Shown: positions 55,801 to 63,811 of the stretch, piece by piece | How positions within the stretch are numbered: position 1 is the stretch's first letter | Layout of the letters: each line of letters opens with the position of its first letter | From: Planctomycetota bacterium | Lineage (GTDB): Bacteria; Planctomycetota; OFTM77 | Length of the DNA: 64,000 nucleotides | Assembly (NCBI GenBank): GCA_029260795.1 | Contig: JAJDCO010000004.1 | Span: 86,698-150,697 of the forward strand | Direction: 5' to 3' | Position numbers and translations under genes: made by a program | The notes under the pieces: model-generated | Told to the model about the DNA's origin: nothing | What the model saw: only the letters and a program-made list of their open reading frames with translations | The model's database searches: none

Positions 55801-56220
55801 CAGGATGTTCCCCGGCTTGATGTCGCGATGGATGATGTCGTGGCGATGCGCGTGATCGAGCGCCCTCGCCATGTGAATCGCGATGTCGAAGACTTGGTCT
55901 TCGGGAAGTGGGCCGCCTTCTTGAAGCAGCGAGGCGGCGCTCCGTCCCTCGACATACTCCATCACGAAGTAGTGGTACCCGTTCGAGGCACCGACGTCGT
56001 AGGCCTTGACGATGTTGGGATGATCGAGGACGCCGAGCAGGCGCGCCTCACGATGCAGGCGCTCGACGTACTTCTGGTCCTTGGCGAGGTTGGACTTGAG
56101 AACCTTGATCGCCACCACTCGATCCATTGCGATCTGACGGGCCTGAAAGACGGTGCCCATGCCACCGCCACCCAACCGCGCGAGGATCTCGTAACCCTCG
56201 ATCGGCTGGTAGGGCCGCAT
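52840..56220 (-). CDS. Transmembrane Ser/Thr protein kinase with a large extracytoplasmic sensor half
   Basis: A 1126-residue protein. The cytosolic kinase domain has Gly loop LGGGGMG (16-22), Lys39, HRDIKPGN (131-138), DLG (151-153) and GTPQYISPEQ; a single TM helix (AAAIIMVAVAAIVTGWLLW, 292-310) follows. The outside half of about 800 residues is rich in Glu/Arg heptads (several coiled coils), then a terminal beta-rich domain (EDWDRNPEIWTLNAS to LDNITLTG) like a concanavalin A/LamG sandwich. Such kinases with secreted carbohydrate- or wall-sensing domains are typical of planctomycetes. ATG at 56220; the longer frame is noise. Shares a run with the FHA and HEAT genes. Confidence 0.9.
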   Translation of the reverse strand: MRPYQPIEGYEILARLGGGGMGTVFQARQIAMDRVVAIKVLKSNLAKDQKYVERLHREARLLGVLDHPNIVKAYDVGASNGYHYFVMEYVEGRSAASLLQEGGPLPEDQVFDIAIHMARALDHAHRHDIIHRDIKPGNILLTTAGLAKLTDLGLAKREIDPALTRDEATVGTPQYISPEQLLDPKSVDGRSDIFSLGASLYHLASGEPPFQGKTLGQVVAAVLAGNVVDIAKRRPDLDPGLASVLRRMLQRDVTERYANAAELLADLEAVQAGGTPAPWVPPREKRSKRLQAAAIIMVAVAAIVTGWLLWQEDSKPPDEVDASLAFWSELDARIERAPNPIEALRLVESELQSVSEPAIGEGLLQRRQRLAADLRGEFEAIAEELSQSVAQVRLTRPPSSTGSLDRLNTETYARMFDPAGSAAIRILERRLRATDGPPRSGLAAELWKESLGAAHRQFEPKRRDAIGSFQAGFLKLLRDTEESFATRLPDVGSLELLLEQLQERVRELESESVGETLIRLTEVPDPVNAELEQQLAQLEERSTRTIERASRARLQKILDELQQRFDSAWAGLVELSIQDEFERAGEPLSGWIGRTTSGELAGLLRDDRQTFERRSGDRLAQLREDFDRQRRERSDEKFAIEAREPLTQLLSSRRTAEARHRVDSLRQLLPQAQREPEFWSRLIGAQEAFVTSAFEELRRRVRDNTTVNVQDRKGVGRRYIVTRVETAAPDWHLTGTNQQLPTRPIQTLAFEDVHRDQLLIWAAGFRERDPSPATELDLGRAAFLYFEGQPEPAQRALEPLLAAADSEPLLGDAQRLWALIREKIEAATLSEEQLRAAVDLKLAEIEALSDQGDAASLEKALDLIKELFAERYQSLGLDTINRDGLLRNRQLLNGNLERARAEEQIRDPFHGAVKFIDASAGVIQVVYNFEQVDQLEDWDRNPEIWTLNASQLESRRPDRGNLFTRGYGIRHPARENRSLKAFDVLTNSEPFTISFDYRAPKDIDPEFLTISIYGINVGLWSRQRRVGSWLGDPASNLPSSRLFLSDEVPTSDLMSGWGVTYEIALEVIPSGSQLKLALSLDKHPIWHREIPRAEFRSLPPFAQLEIRAFHPAILDNITLTGRLARR

Positions 56221-56332
56221 GGACTCGGTCGGTGAGTTCAACCCGTTCTTGCTCAACTCGAGCTCTCGATTCGATCGGGAAAACGGACTCGGGGGCGATG
56301 GACAGCAGCGCGGCGCGCCGTCCGGCTTGGAA

Positions 56333-58393
56333 TCAACCCAGCTCGTACTTCTCCATCTTACGCTGAAGCGTGAATCGGGAGATGCCGAGGAGGGCCGCAG
56401 CCTGGCTCTTGTTGTTGTCGGACCGGTCGAGCGCCTTGATGATCTCGCGGCGCTCGATGCGCGCGACCAGCTCGCCCAGGTCCTGGATCTCGCCGTCCAC
56501 CGGCTCGTCCAGCTCGGGGCTTCCGGCCCGGACGTCTTCGGACACATGCTCGATCATGATCAGCTCATCGGCCATGAGCGCCATCCGACGCACCTCGTTC
56601 TCGAGCTCTCGAACGTTGCCCGGCCAGTCATAGTCCAAGAAAGCGTCGAGCACTTCGGGCGCCACCATCTTGGCCGACATCTTCCCTTCGCCACACACGC
56701 TCTCGAGGAAGTGGCGAGCGAGAAGCGGGACGTCTTCCTTGCGGTCGCGCAGCGGTGGGAGATTCACCGGGAGCACGTTCAACCGGTAGTACAGATCTTC
56801 CCGGAACTCGCCCTCCCGAACCATCGTGCCGAGTTCCTTGTTGGAAGCGGCGATGATGCGCACGTCGACCTTGATCACGTCGGAGCCACCGACCGGTCGG
56901 ATCTCGCCTTCCTGCAGCACGCGCAGCAGCTTCTTCTGCATCTCGGTGCTCATGTCCCCGACCTCGTCGAGGAACAAGGTGCCCTGATCGGCGAGCTCGA
57001 GCAGGCCCTTCTTGTTCTTGGTGGCGCCCGTGAAGGCGCCTCGCTTGTAGCCGAACAGCTCACTCTCGAGCAGGGTGTCGGGCAAGGCGGCGCAGTTCTC
57101 GAAGACGAAGCGCTCGTCCTTGCGAGGCCCGTTGAAGTGGATCGCGCGGGCGATCAGCTCCTTGCCGGTGCCGGACTCGCCGTGAATCAAGACCGGGAAG
57201 TCCGACTCGATGACGCGATCGAGGAGCTTGAAGATGTCCTGCATGCGCGGGCTGTGGCCGATGATGTTCTGATAATTGTACTTGGTCTCGAGCTGGCTCT
57301 GTCGATCGCGGAGCTGCGCGCGCACCTCTTGGAGCTCCTCCTCCTGACGCACGACGCGTCCCCGCAGCCTCTCGTTGAGCCGCTCGATGCGCTCCTTCGA
57401 TTCGGAGAGCTCGGTGTTCGACTCGGTGAGCTCGGACACGAGGCGAGCATTCTCGATCGCGATGGCGGCCTGATCGGTGAAGGCCTCGAGGACCAGGACG
57501 TCCTCCTCACGAAACACACCCTTGTGGAGGCGGTTGTCGATGTACACGACGCCGATCGCCCGCTCCTTGACCCGCAACGGAACGCACAGCACCGAGCGCA
57601 AGCCCAAGCTCGCCACGCTTTGGAAAACGCGAAAGCGCTCGTCGTCCTGAGCATTGATCGCGACCAAGGCCTTGCCCTGGCGCATCACCTCCTCGGCGAT
57701 CGAGCGGCTGATCTCGACCTCGGGGTGCGGCACCGCCTCGCGCTCGAAGTTCCGCGCCACCTCGAACTCGAGCTCCTCGTCGCGCTTCAGGATCAAGAAG
57801 CCGCGCTCCGCCTCCGTCAGCTCGATCACCGACTCCATGATCAGATGGAGCAGCTTGTCCAGGTCGAGCTCGGAGTTGATGCCCTTGTTGATGCGAATCA
57901 GCCGAAACAGGTTGGTGCGCTCTCGCTCCAAGCGCTCGATGGCCGAGCTCGGATCCTCGTCGACGGGCGGCGCCTTGGGACGAATCGGAGCGATCTGCGT
58001 CTGTGTCGCCGTCGCGGTGCCCACCATCTGATCGACGCGCAGCTCGACGTCCGTCGTGCTCAGGTCGACGTTCATCTCCTGATAGAAGATGCGCGTATGC
58101 CCGACGCCGATCTCATCCCCGCGCTTCAACGGACGCTGCGACACGCGCTGCCCATTGAGCAGCGTGCCATTGGCCGACCCGAGGTCTTCGAGGCGGAAGT
58201 CTTCTCCCTGACGACGGATTCGGCAATGATTGCGTGAGACGAGCCGGTCGCGGAGCTGAAGGTCCGCGCCTGAAGAGCGCCCGATCGTGAATTCCTCGAC
58301 GTCCCCGCATTCCAACGTTTGCTCTTCGCCACTCGCCAGGCAGACGATCAGCTTCAACGTGGGTGGCGCCGATGCTCCAGAGTCACTCCCCAT
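56333..58393 (-). CDS. Sigma-54-dependent activator with N-terminal FHA and GAF domains
   Basis: A 686-residue regulator. FHA domain: GRSSGADLQLRD, SRNHCRI, NGTLLNG (residues 38-81). GAF domain: about 165-320 (ERGFLILKRDEE to GVVYIDN). AAA+ domain: Walker A GESGTGKE (405-412), GAFTGA (452-457), Walker B FLDEVGD (474-480), and R-finger FREDLYYRLN. C-terminal Fis-type HTH: NNKSQAAALLGISRFTL (about 660-676). GAFTGA contacts sigma-54. The FHA domain would bind a phospho-threonine partner, possibly made by the next kinase (112 nt downstream). Confidence 0.95.
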   Translation of the reverse strand: MGSDSGASAPPTLKLIVCLASGEEQTLECGDVEEFTIGRSSGADLQLRDRLVSRNHCRIRRQGEDFRLEDLGSANGTLLNGQRVSQRPLKRGDEIGVGHTRIFYQEMNVDLSTTDVELRVDQMVGTATATQTQIAPIRPKAPPVDEDPSSAIERLERERTNLFRLIRINKGINSELDLDKLLHLIMESVIELTEAERGFLILKRDEELEFEVARNFEREAVPHPEVEISRSIAEEVMRQGKALVAINAQDDERFRVFQSVASLGLRSVLCVPLRVKERAIGVVYIDNRLHKGVFREEDVLVLEAFTDQAAIAIENARLVSELTESNTELSESKERIERLNERLRGRVVRQEEELQEVRAQLRDRQSQLETKYNYQNIIGHSPRMQDIFKLLDRVIESDFPVLIHGESGTGKELIARAIHFNGPRKDERFVFENCAALPDTLLESELFGYKRGAFTGATKNKKGLLELADQGTLFLDEVGDMSTEMQKKLLRVLQEGEIRPVGGSDVIKVDVRIIAASNKELGTMVREGEFREDLYYRLNVLPVNLPPLRDRKEDVPLLARHFLESVCGEGKMSAKMVAPEVLDAFLDYDWPGNVRELENEVRRMALMADELIMIEHVSEDVRAGSPELDEPVDGEIQDLGELVARIERREIIKALDRSDNNKSQAAALLGISRFTLQRKMEKYELG

Positions 58394-58747
58394 GGAGTAC
58401 GTTCCTCAGAGTTTTCACGAGCCGTAAGTGGTGGAGGCCTTGACGCGCCCAGCCCTCAAGGCATGCCAGTATATGCGTTTCCCGTCTCTCGGGACAGCAC
58501 TCGGCGGTCCTCCCCCACCGTCGATCGGATACAGCCGGATACCGCCCGCCCCAGCAACCGGAACTGCGATCGGAGACGGCGCTCGAGCCGGCACGGAGAC
58601 TCACGTGCACGGACCGCGGCCGGCCCGGCCGCATTCTCCGAGCGGGCGAGCCGCCCGCGCTCCCAGCAGGTACGTCCTTGGCTCCCAGAAAGCGTCAGCA
58701 TCCTCGGCCGCCCGCGCTCCCAGCGAGCACGCTCTCGATTCCAGGCA
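58394..58747. other. Intergenic region upstream of the sigma-54 activator, with a direct repeat
   Basis: 354 nt without a gene. On the minus strand TATACT (58473-58468) is a candidate -10 about 70 nt before the activator start, though the -35 is poor. Two 18 bp direct repeats GCCGCCCGCGCTCCCAGC lie at 58650-58667 and 58707-58724. Confidence 0.45.
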
Positions 58748-59794
58748 TCAAGCCGTCGCCGGCTGCGCCAGCCAGCGCTCCACGGCCGCGAGCACGATCT
58801 CCGAGGTCAAGGCCTCCATGCAGCGGTGATCGAGCGGACAGCGCTTCAGGTGGCACGGCGCGCAGGCGACCGGCTCCCGGAGCACGGTCACGCGATCCAG
58901 TCCATAGGCCGTATACCGAGGGTCGGTCGGTCCCATTAGCACGACGGCCGGGACTCCCACCGCCGAAGCGATGTGCCTCGGTCCGGTGTCGTTGGTCACC
59001 AGCACTCGAAGCCGGCGAATCACGGCCTTGAGCACGTCGAGCGGCACGATCGAGTCTGCCGTGCTGACCCAAGATTCCTGCGCGTGCGCCTCGATCTCCG
59101 CCGCGATCGACTCCTCACCGGGCCCCACCAGCAGGACCACGCGCGCCCCCGCTCGAACCAGTCGATCGGCCACTTGCGCCCATCCCTCCGGCAGCCACAG
59201 CTTCGACGCTCCGAAGCTCGCCCCCGGATTCAGGCCCACGACGACATCGGTCGGCGCGAACCCCCACCGCTTCCAGCAGGCCTCCGCTTGCTCGGCCTCA
59301 CGGTCGCTCACGACGAGAGAGACCGGCGCGGCCTCCGGGACGGCACCCAGCGGCTCGAGCAAGCGAAGATAGTAGTCGGGCATCGGCTCGGGTCGCCGTC
59401 GTCGCCCCTCGCGCGGCGCGTGCACGCGATCCGTCAGGAGCCAAGACCGACCGTTGGCAGCGTAGCCGACGCGGCGCGGTACCTTCGCTCGCCAAGGCGC
59501 CAGCGCGGTTCGAAAGGAGTTCGGGAGCAGGACCGCCAGATCACATCCGACCTTCCTCAGCTCCTCGGCCCGCCGGCTGGCGCCTGCCCAGCCCCGCTCC
59601 TCGGTCGGCCACAGCGTGTCGATCGCCGGCAGCCCCCGGAGCAGCCCGTGCTGGAAGCCGCGAACCGACGCGATGAGTCGCGCATCCGGAAACCGCGCGC
59701 GCAGAGCAGCCAAGGCGGGAGTCGCCATCACGACGTCGCCGACCCAATTCGGCAAGCGAACCACCAAGCACCGCGGTGTGTCGGTCACCCTCAC
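58748..59794 (-). CDS. Glycosyltransferase family 9 (heptosyltransferase-like)
   Basis: A 348-residue GT-B transferase of the ADP-heptose:LPS family. N-terminal VVRLPNWVGDVVMATPAL is diagnostic, as are GLNPGASFGASKLWLP, VLVTNDTGPRHIASAVG and VLMGPTDPRY. It would add heptose or a similar sugar to an outer core or other glycolipid. GTG at 59794 (or 59788) begins just after the stop of the preceding glycosyltransferase (5 nt). Last gene of the ribB-GT-GT-GT run. Confidence 0.9.
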   Translation of the reverse strand: MRVTDTPRCLVVRLPNWVGDVVMATPALAALRARFPDARLIASVRGFQHGLLRGLPAIDTLWPTEERGWAGASRRAEELRKVGCDLAVLLPNSFRTALAPWRAKVPRRVGYAANGRSWLLTDRVHAPREGRRRRPEPMPDYYLRLLEPLGAVPEAAPVSLVVSDREAEQAEACWKRWGFAPTDVVVGLNPGASFGASKLWLPEGWAQVADRLVRAGARVVLLVGPGEESIAAEIEAHAQESWVSTADSIVPLDVLKAVIRRLRVLVTNDTGPRHIASAVGVPAVVLMGPTDPRYTAYGLDRVTVLREPVACAPCHLKRCPLDHRCMEALTSEIVLAAVERWLAQPATA

Positions 59795-59799
59795 CTCGC

Positions 59800-60789
59800 C
59801 TATGCGCAAGTCTCGGCAAATCCCGCCATCGCGCGCACGACCTCGGCCGCCCAGCGCGAGCGCTCGAACGATCGCCGAACGAACAGTCGCGCCGCCGCGC
59901 CCAGCCGAGTGCGCTCCTCCGGCGCGTCGAGAAGCTCCTCGAGCGTCTCGATCCAATCCCGCGGCGTGACGGCCAGACGCCCCCGAGCGCCGGGCCCGAT
60001 GAGCGAACGTTGAACGCCGACGGGCGAAGCGACGACGGGTCGTCCCGCGGCAAAGCACTGGAGGATCTTGAGACCGCACTTGCCTTGGGTCCACGGATCG
60101 TCGGGCAAGGGGGCCAGACCGATGTCGAATCCGGCCACCGCCTCGTCTTCGCCCCCCGGACTCCAGGGCACGCACTCGATCGTGACGCCCGGCAGATCGG
60201 GAAACGCGTCGCAGACGACTCGGAGCTCCCAGTTCGATCGACGACGCGCGAGCGCCTTCAAAGGCTCGGCGATTGCACTCAGGTACGGCAAGGTGGCTCG
60301 GCTCCCGATCCAGCCGAGGCGAGTCGGGCCGGACGAGGCCAGCGGAGGCGCGTCGGTGGACGGGATGCGAACCGCGGTTGGCACGACTTTCACCGAGCGG
60401 GCACCGGCGCGACGCGCCAACGACGCGAGCTGTGCGTTGCCGGCGATCACGTCGTCGGCACCTCGAACGAGGGCCCGGAGCTTCAGATGGCGGAGCCGGG
60501 ACACCGACCCGTCGTCACGAAACGAGAGCGCGTCGTCGAAGTCGAAGACCAGGCGCCGGCAGCGCGACACGAGCCGAGCGGCGTCGAGGGGAGCGACCAG
60601 GCGTCGCTGCCAGTGGACGACGTCCACTCGCCGCGCCTCGTCCCAAAGGCGTCGCCTCTCACGCCCGGCAGGAGGCACCGCCGCCTCGATCGCTTCGCCG
60701 CCCTTCGCTCGCCAGCACTCGATCACCGGGTGCACGCGATATCGCGTGCTCGGATCTTCGGCACCGTTGGTCAAGAACAGGGCCCTCAT
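59800..60789 (-). CDS. Glycosyltransferase (GT-B, group 1-like)
   Basis: A 329-residue enzyme. The Rossmann start MRALFLTNGAEDPSTRYRV, the conserved RLGWIGSRATLPYL, and FDIGLAPLPDDPWTQGKCGLKILQCFAAGRPVVASPVG with the E/K-type donor-binding motif place it in GT4-like families. Donor and acceptor are unknown. Its ATG overlaps the stop of the preceding GT4 gene by 4 nt (ATGA). Confidence 0.85.
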   Translation of the reverse strand: MRALFLTNGAEDPSTRYRVHPVIECWRAKGGEAIEAAVPPAGRERRRLWDEARRVDVVHWQRRLVAPLDAARLVSRCRRLVFDFDDALSFRDDGSVSRLRHLKLRALVRGADDVIAGNAQLASLARRAGARSVKVVPTAVRIPSTDAPPLASSGPTRLGWIGSRATLPYLSAIAEPLKALARRRSNWELRVVCDAFPDLPGVTIECVPWSPGGEDEAVAGFDIGLAPLPDDPWTQGKCGLKILQCFAAGRPVVASPVGVQRSLIGPGARGRLAVTPRDWIETLEELLDAPEERTRLGAAARLFVRRSFERSRWAAEVVRAMAGFAETCA

Positions 60790-61985
60790 GCACGCCTCTC
60801 TCTCTTCGAGCTCGCCGATTGCCTGTGCGGCGCGGCTTGCTCGAGCAAGCGAACGAAGTGTCGATAGTGGGGCTCGAAGTCGAAGGAGCGGCCGAGCTCG
60901 GCGGCTGCGAGTCCCATAGCGCGACGTTGCACGGGATCACCGAGCGTTCGGAGCGCTTCGATCAAAGCCGCTCGATCCCGGGCGTCTTCGAGCACGATGC
61001 CATGTCGCCCCGACTGCATCAGCTCGGCGGCCCCGTTGGCGGCGGTCGTCACGACCGGCAACCCACAGGCCAACGCCTCCAAGACAACCGTCGAGCACGG
61101 ATCGTAGTACGTCGGATGCACGAGCACGTCGGCGCCTCGGTAGTAGCTCTCCACAGGACGCACGAAGCCCGCGAAGTGCAGGCGCTCCTCGACGTCCAGC
61201 TGCTGCGACCGCTCCCGGAATCGCTTCTCCCGGCCACGCCCCACGACGAGCAGGTGCGGATCGACGCCAGCCGCGACCAGCGTCGGCAGCGCCTCGACGA
61301 GCTCGGGCAGCCCTTTGAGTCGATAGTGATGCCCGACGAACAGCAAGAGCAAACCGGTTTCGGGCAGCCCGTGACGCTCTCGCAGGCGGACACGATCGAC
61401 GTGTGCGTCGTCGCCGGGTCGGAATCGATCGGTGTTGATGGCGTTCGGCAAAAGAGCGATCTGATGGGGCGGCAGGTGGTGTATCCGAACGAAGTCCTGG
61501 CGCACGCGCTCGGACAAGGCCGCGATCAACGGCGCCTCCGGCCCTCTCACCAGCCGCCGCTCGAGTCGTCGAAAGACCATCTGCTTTGGGCTCAGCCACT
61601 TCGCGAGCCGTCGGACGGCCTGCCAGATCGCGGGGCCACCCCCCGCGCGGATCAACGCCTCGACCGCCGCCGTGTGCACGCCGCCATGGGGTTGGTAGAG
61701 ATGCCCCCAGCGCAGGTGTCGAATCCCGAACACGACGTCGACGGGAGCACTGCGAAGCAGGCGCTCACTCTGACGAGCGAAGCTCAGCTCCCGCACGAAG
61801 CGTGGCCAACTCCGGCTCGGAACCGTCACGCACTGGGCGCTGGTCGTGAGTCCGTTCTCGAAGTCGCGCGCGAACACCGTCACTCGATGCCCATCGACGA
61901 CGAGGCGCTCGACAAGACGCTCCAGATAGGCCTCTGCGCCGCCCTTGGACGGGTAGTAATGATCGATGTTGAGGGCGATGCGCAT
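60786..61985 (-). CDS. Glycosyltransferase family 4
   Basis: A 399-residue GT-B enzyme. YYPSKGGAEAYLERLVERL is the glycine-rich N-terminal acceptor loop; LLFVGHHYRLKGLPELVEALP and VLVHPTYYDPCSTVVLEALACGLPVVTTAANGAAE contain the donor motif (E-x7-E type). Similar to mannosyl/glucosyltransferases of capsule or LPS assembly. ATG at 61985 lies 8 nt after ribB; longer in-frame sequence upstream is antisense noise over ribB. Confidence 0.9.
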   Translation of the reverse strand: MRIALNIDHYYPSKGGAEAYLERLVERLVVDGHRVTVFARDFENGLTTSAQCVTVPSRSWPRFVRELSFARQSERLLRSAPVDVVFGIRHLRWGHLYQPHGGVHTAAVEALIRAGGGPAIWQAVRRLAKWLSPKQMVFRRLERRLVRGPEAPLIAALSERVRQDFVRIHHLPPHQIALLPNAINTDRFRPGDDAHVDRVRLRERHGLPETGLLLLFVGHHYRLKGLPELVEALPTLVAAGVDPHLLVVGRGREKRFRERSQQLDVEERLHFAGFVRPVESYYRGADVLVHPTYYDPCSTVVLEALACGLPVVTTAANGAAELMQSGRHGIVLEDARDRAALIEALRTLGDPVQRRAMGLAAAELGRSFDFEPHYRHFVRLLEQAAPHRQSASSKRERRA

Positions 61986-61993
61986 CGGGGCTT

Positions 61994-62599
61994 TCAGCGA
62001 GGCTGAGCGGCGAGCTCCGGGATCGCGAGGATCCAGAGATCGAATCGCTCGGCGAAGGCCTGGAGTTCGGGCACGCGGGCCATCGAGCCATCGCGGTTGA
62101 GGATCTCGGCGAGCACGCCGACATCGCCGAGCCCCGCCCGCTGGACGAGATCGACGACGGCTTCGGTGTGCCCGGCGCGCGCTGCGGGTCCGCCGGGATC
62201 GGCGCGCAACGGAAAGACGTGCCCGGGGCGGAGCAGGTCTTCGGGACGCGTCGCGGCGTCGGCCAGTGCACACAGGGTCGCGGCGCGATCGGAAGCGCTG
62301 ATGCCGGTCGTCGTGCCGTGCGCCGCGTCGACGGACACCGTGAACGCCGTCTCGTGTAACGAGGTGTTGTGCGTCACCATCATCGGCAACGCGAGCTCCT
62401 CGAGGCGCTGCGGCGTCGAGGGCGCGCAAAGAAGACCCCGCGCCTCGGTGAGAATGAAGTTGACCGTCTCGGGTGAGATGCCCCGGGCGGCACCGATCAA
62501 GTCGCCTTCGTTCTCGCGATCTTCCTCGTCGACGACGACCAGCAAGCGTCCTCGCCGCAGCTCGTCGATCGCACGGGAAACGGTCGTGAATCGAGACAT
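61994..62599 (-). CDS. ribB: 3,4-dihydroxy-2-butanone 4-phosphate synthase
   Basis: A 201-residue riboflavin-pathway enzyme converting ribulose 5-phosphate to the four-carbon precursor of lumazine. DEEDRENEGDLI has the conserved acidic metal ligands, HNTSLHETAFTVSVDA and GISASDRA follow, and HTEAVVDL holds the last catalytic His. No GTP cyclohydrolase II (ribA) domain is fused. ATG has a perfect AGGAGG at 5-6 nt. It leads a run with three glycosyltransferases, with no obvious pathway link. Confidence 0.95.
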   Translation of the reverse strand: MSRFTTVSRAIDELRRGRLLVVVDEEDRENEGDLIGAARGISPETVNFILTEARGLLCAPSTPQRLEELALPMMVTHNTSLHETAFTVSVDAAHGTTTGISASDRAATLCALADAATRPEDLLRPGHVFPLRADPGGPAARAGHTEAVVDLVQRAGLGDVGVLAEILNRDGSMARVPELQAFAERFDLWILAIPELAAQPR

Positions 62600-62705
62600 C
62601 GAGACCTCCTGGGAGGCCAGTCTAACGCAGCCGAGAAGGCAGAATCACGACCTTTCGACCCGAACGGAGCCGGCGCGACCCGTGGCCGGGACGGCTCCGC
62701 CCCGA

Positions 62706-63641
62706 TCACATCGCGGCGGCTTGCTCACCGGAGCGCATCTCGAGATTGCCGATCCACGTCTCACCCGCCTCGGGCGCAAACGTGTTGCGCACCACGATCG
62801 GGATGTTGGCGGCCGCCGCCGGAGCGACACAGCCGCGTTGAAGGATCTGGGCTCCAAGCTGGGCGAGTTGAGAGGCCTGGTCGTAGGTGAGGTGGGCATG
62901 GCGCCGGGCTTCGGGAAACTGACGCGGATCCTTGTCGTAAATCCCACCGACGTCGGTCCAGATCTCGACCATCTCGGCACCGAGCACGGCCGCGAGCGTG
63001 GTCGCGGTCAGGTCGGACCCGCCCCGTCCCAGGGTCGTCGTGTTGCCGACCTCGTCGCTACCGACGAAACCCTGTGTGAGCACCACGTGACCCCGATCCC
63101 GCCAAGGCGATATCTGCGCCCGAGCCGACTCCCGAACGCGTGCCAGCATCGGGCGTGCTTCGCCGTGACGGCTGTCGGTGATCAACCATTGCCGCGCGTC
63201 GACCAGGTGGACACCGAGCCCTTCACCACGCAGTGCGGCTGCCAGAACGAGCGTCGACAAGAACTCGCCGACTGGCAAGATCGAGTCGAGCGTGCGGGCC
63301 GTGAACCGCTGAGAGCGAAAGGTCTCGGCCAGCTCTCGTTCGAGATAGACGAGCCACGAGTTGAGTGCGCGCTCGGTCTCCTGCCTCGCGAGCGCATCCG
63401 GCTCGAGATGACGCAACGTCGCGAGATGCCGCTGACGAATCTGCTGCAGGCCGCGCTCGAGCACTTCGGCGTCCGAGCGTCGAGCCGCATCGGCCAAGTG
63501 CAGAAGCGCATCGGTCACCCCATCGAACGCGGAGGCGACGACGAGCGGACGTTCAACTCGACGAGCCTCAACCAACCGCAAGGCACGCCGGATCGCCTCG
63601 GCCGAACCGAGAGACGATCCCCCGAACTTCATGACACGCAT
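62706..63641 (-). CDS. Aspartokinase catalytic domain without ACT domains
   Basis: A 311-residue amino-acid kinase. RVMKFGGSSLGS, GFVGSDEVGNTTTLGRGGSDLTAT and EIWTDVGGIYDKDPR are aspartokinase motifs. The usual C-terminal pair of ACT regulatory domains (about 150 residues) is absent; the protein ends shortly after the kinase core (NTFAPEAGETWIGNLE). It may be a feedback-insensitive isozyme or need a separate regulatory subunit. The 106 nt to ribB has no gene. ATG at 63641. Confidence 0.88.
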   Translation of the reverse strand: MRVMKFGGSSLGSAEAIRRALRLVEARRVERPLVVASAFDGVTDALLHLADAARRSDAEVLERGLQQIRQRHLATLRHLEPDALARQETERALNSWLVYLERELAETFRSQRFTARTLDSILPVGEFLSTLVLAAALRGEGLGVHLVDARQWLITDSRHGEARPMLARVRESARAQISPWRDRGHVVLTQGFVGSDEVGNTTTLGRGGSDLTATTLAAVLGAEMVEIWTDVGGIYDKDPRQFPEARRHAHLTYDQASQLAQLGAQILQRGCVAPAAAANIPIVVRNTFAPEAGETWIGNLEMRSGEQAAAM

Positions 63642-63811
63642 GGTGTACCCCTCACCAACCTGGAACCGGACGGCCCATCCTACGAGAAGGTCCCCGGCCT
63701 GACAAACCCGGAGGCGGAAAGGGCTCGGATCACGAGAGGACCAGAGAGATTCGACTCGACCCGGACGGCCTTGGATGAGCTGGACCGCGTTGCCGGCAGG
63801 CCCCGACGTCG

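Noticed and set aside
54241..58237. Two plus-strand frames of more than 660 codons each over the kinase and sigma-54 activator genes
   Set aside because: Antisense shadows; the minus strand has clear kinase and AAA+ motifs.
58450..58480. A sigma-54 promoter for the activator (TGGCATGCCTTGAG on the minus strand)
   Set aside because: The GG to GC spacing is wrong; the nearby TATACT fits a sigma-70 -10 better.
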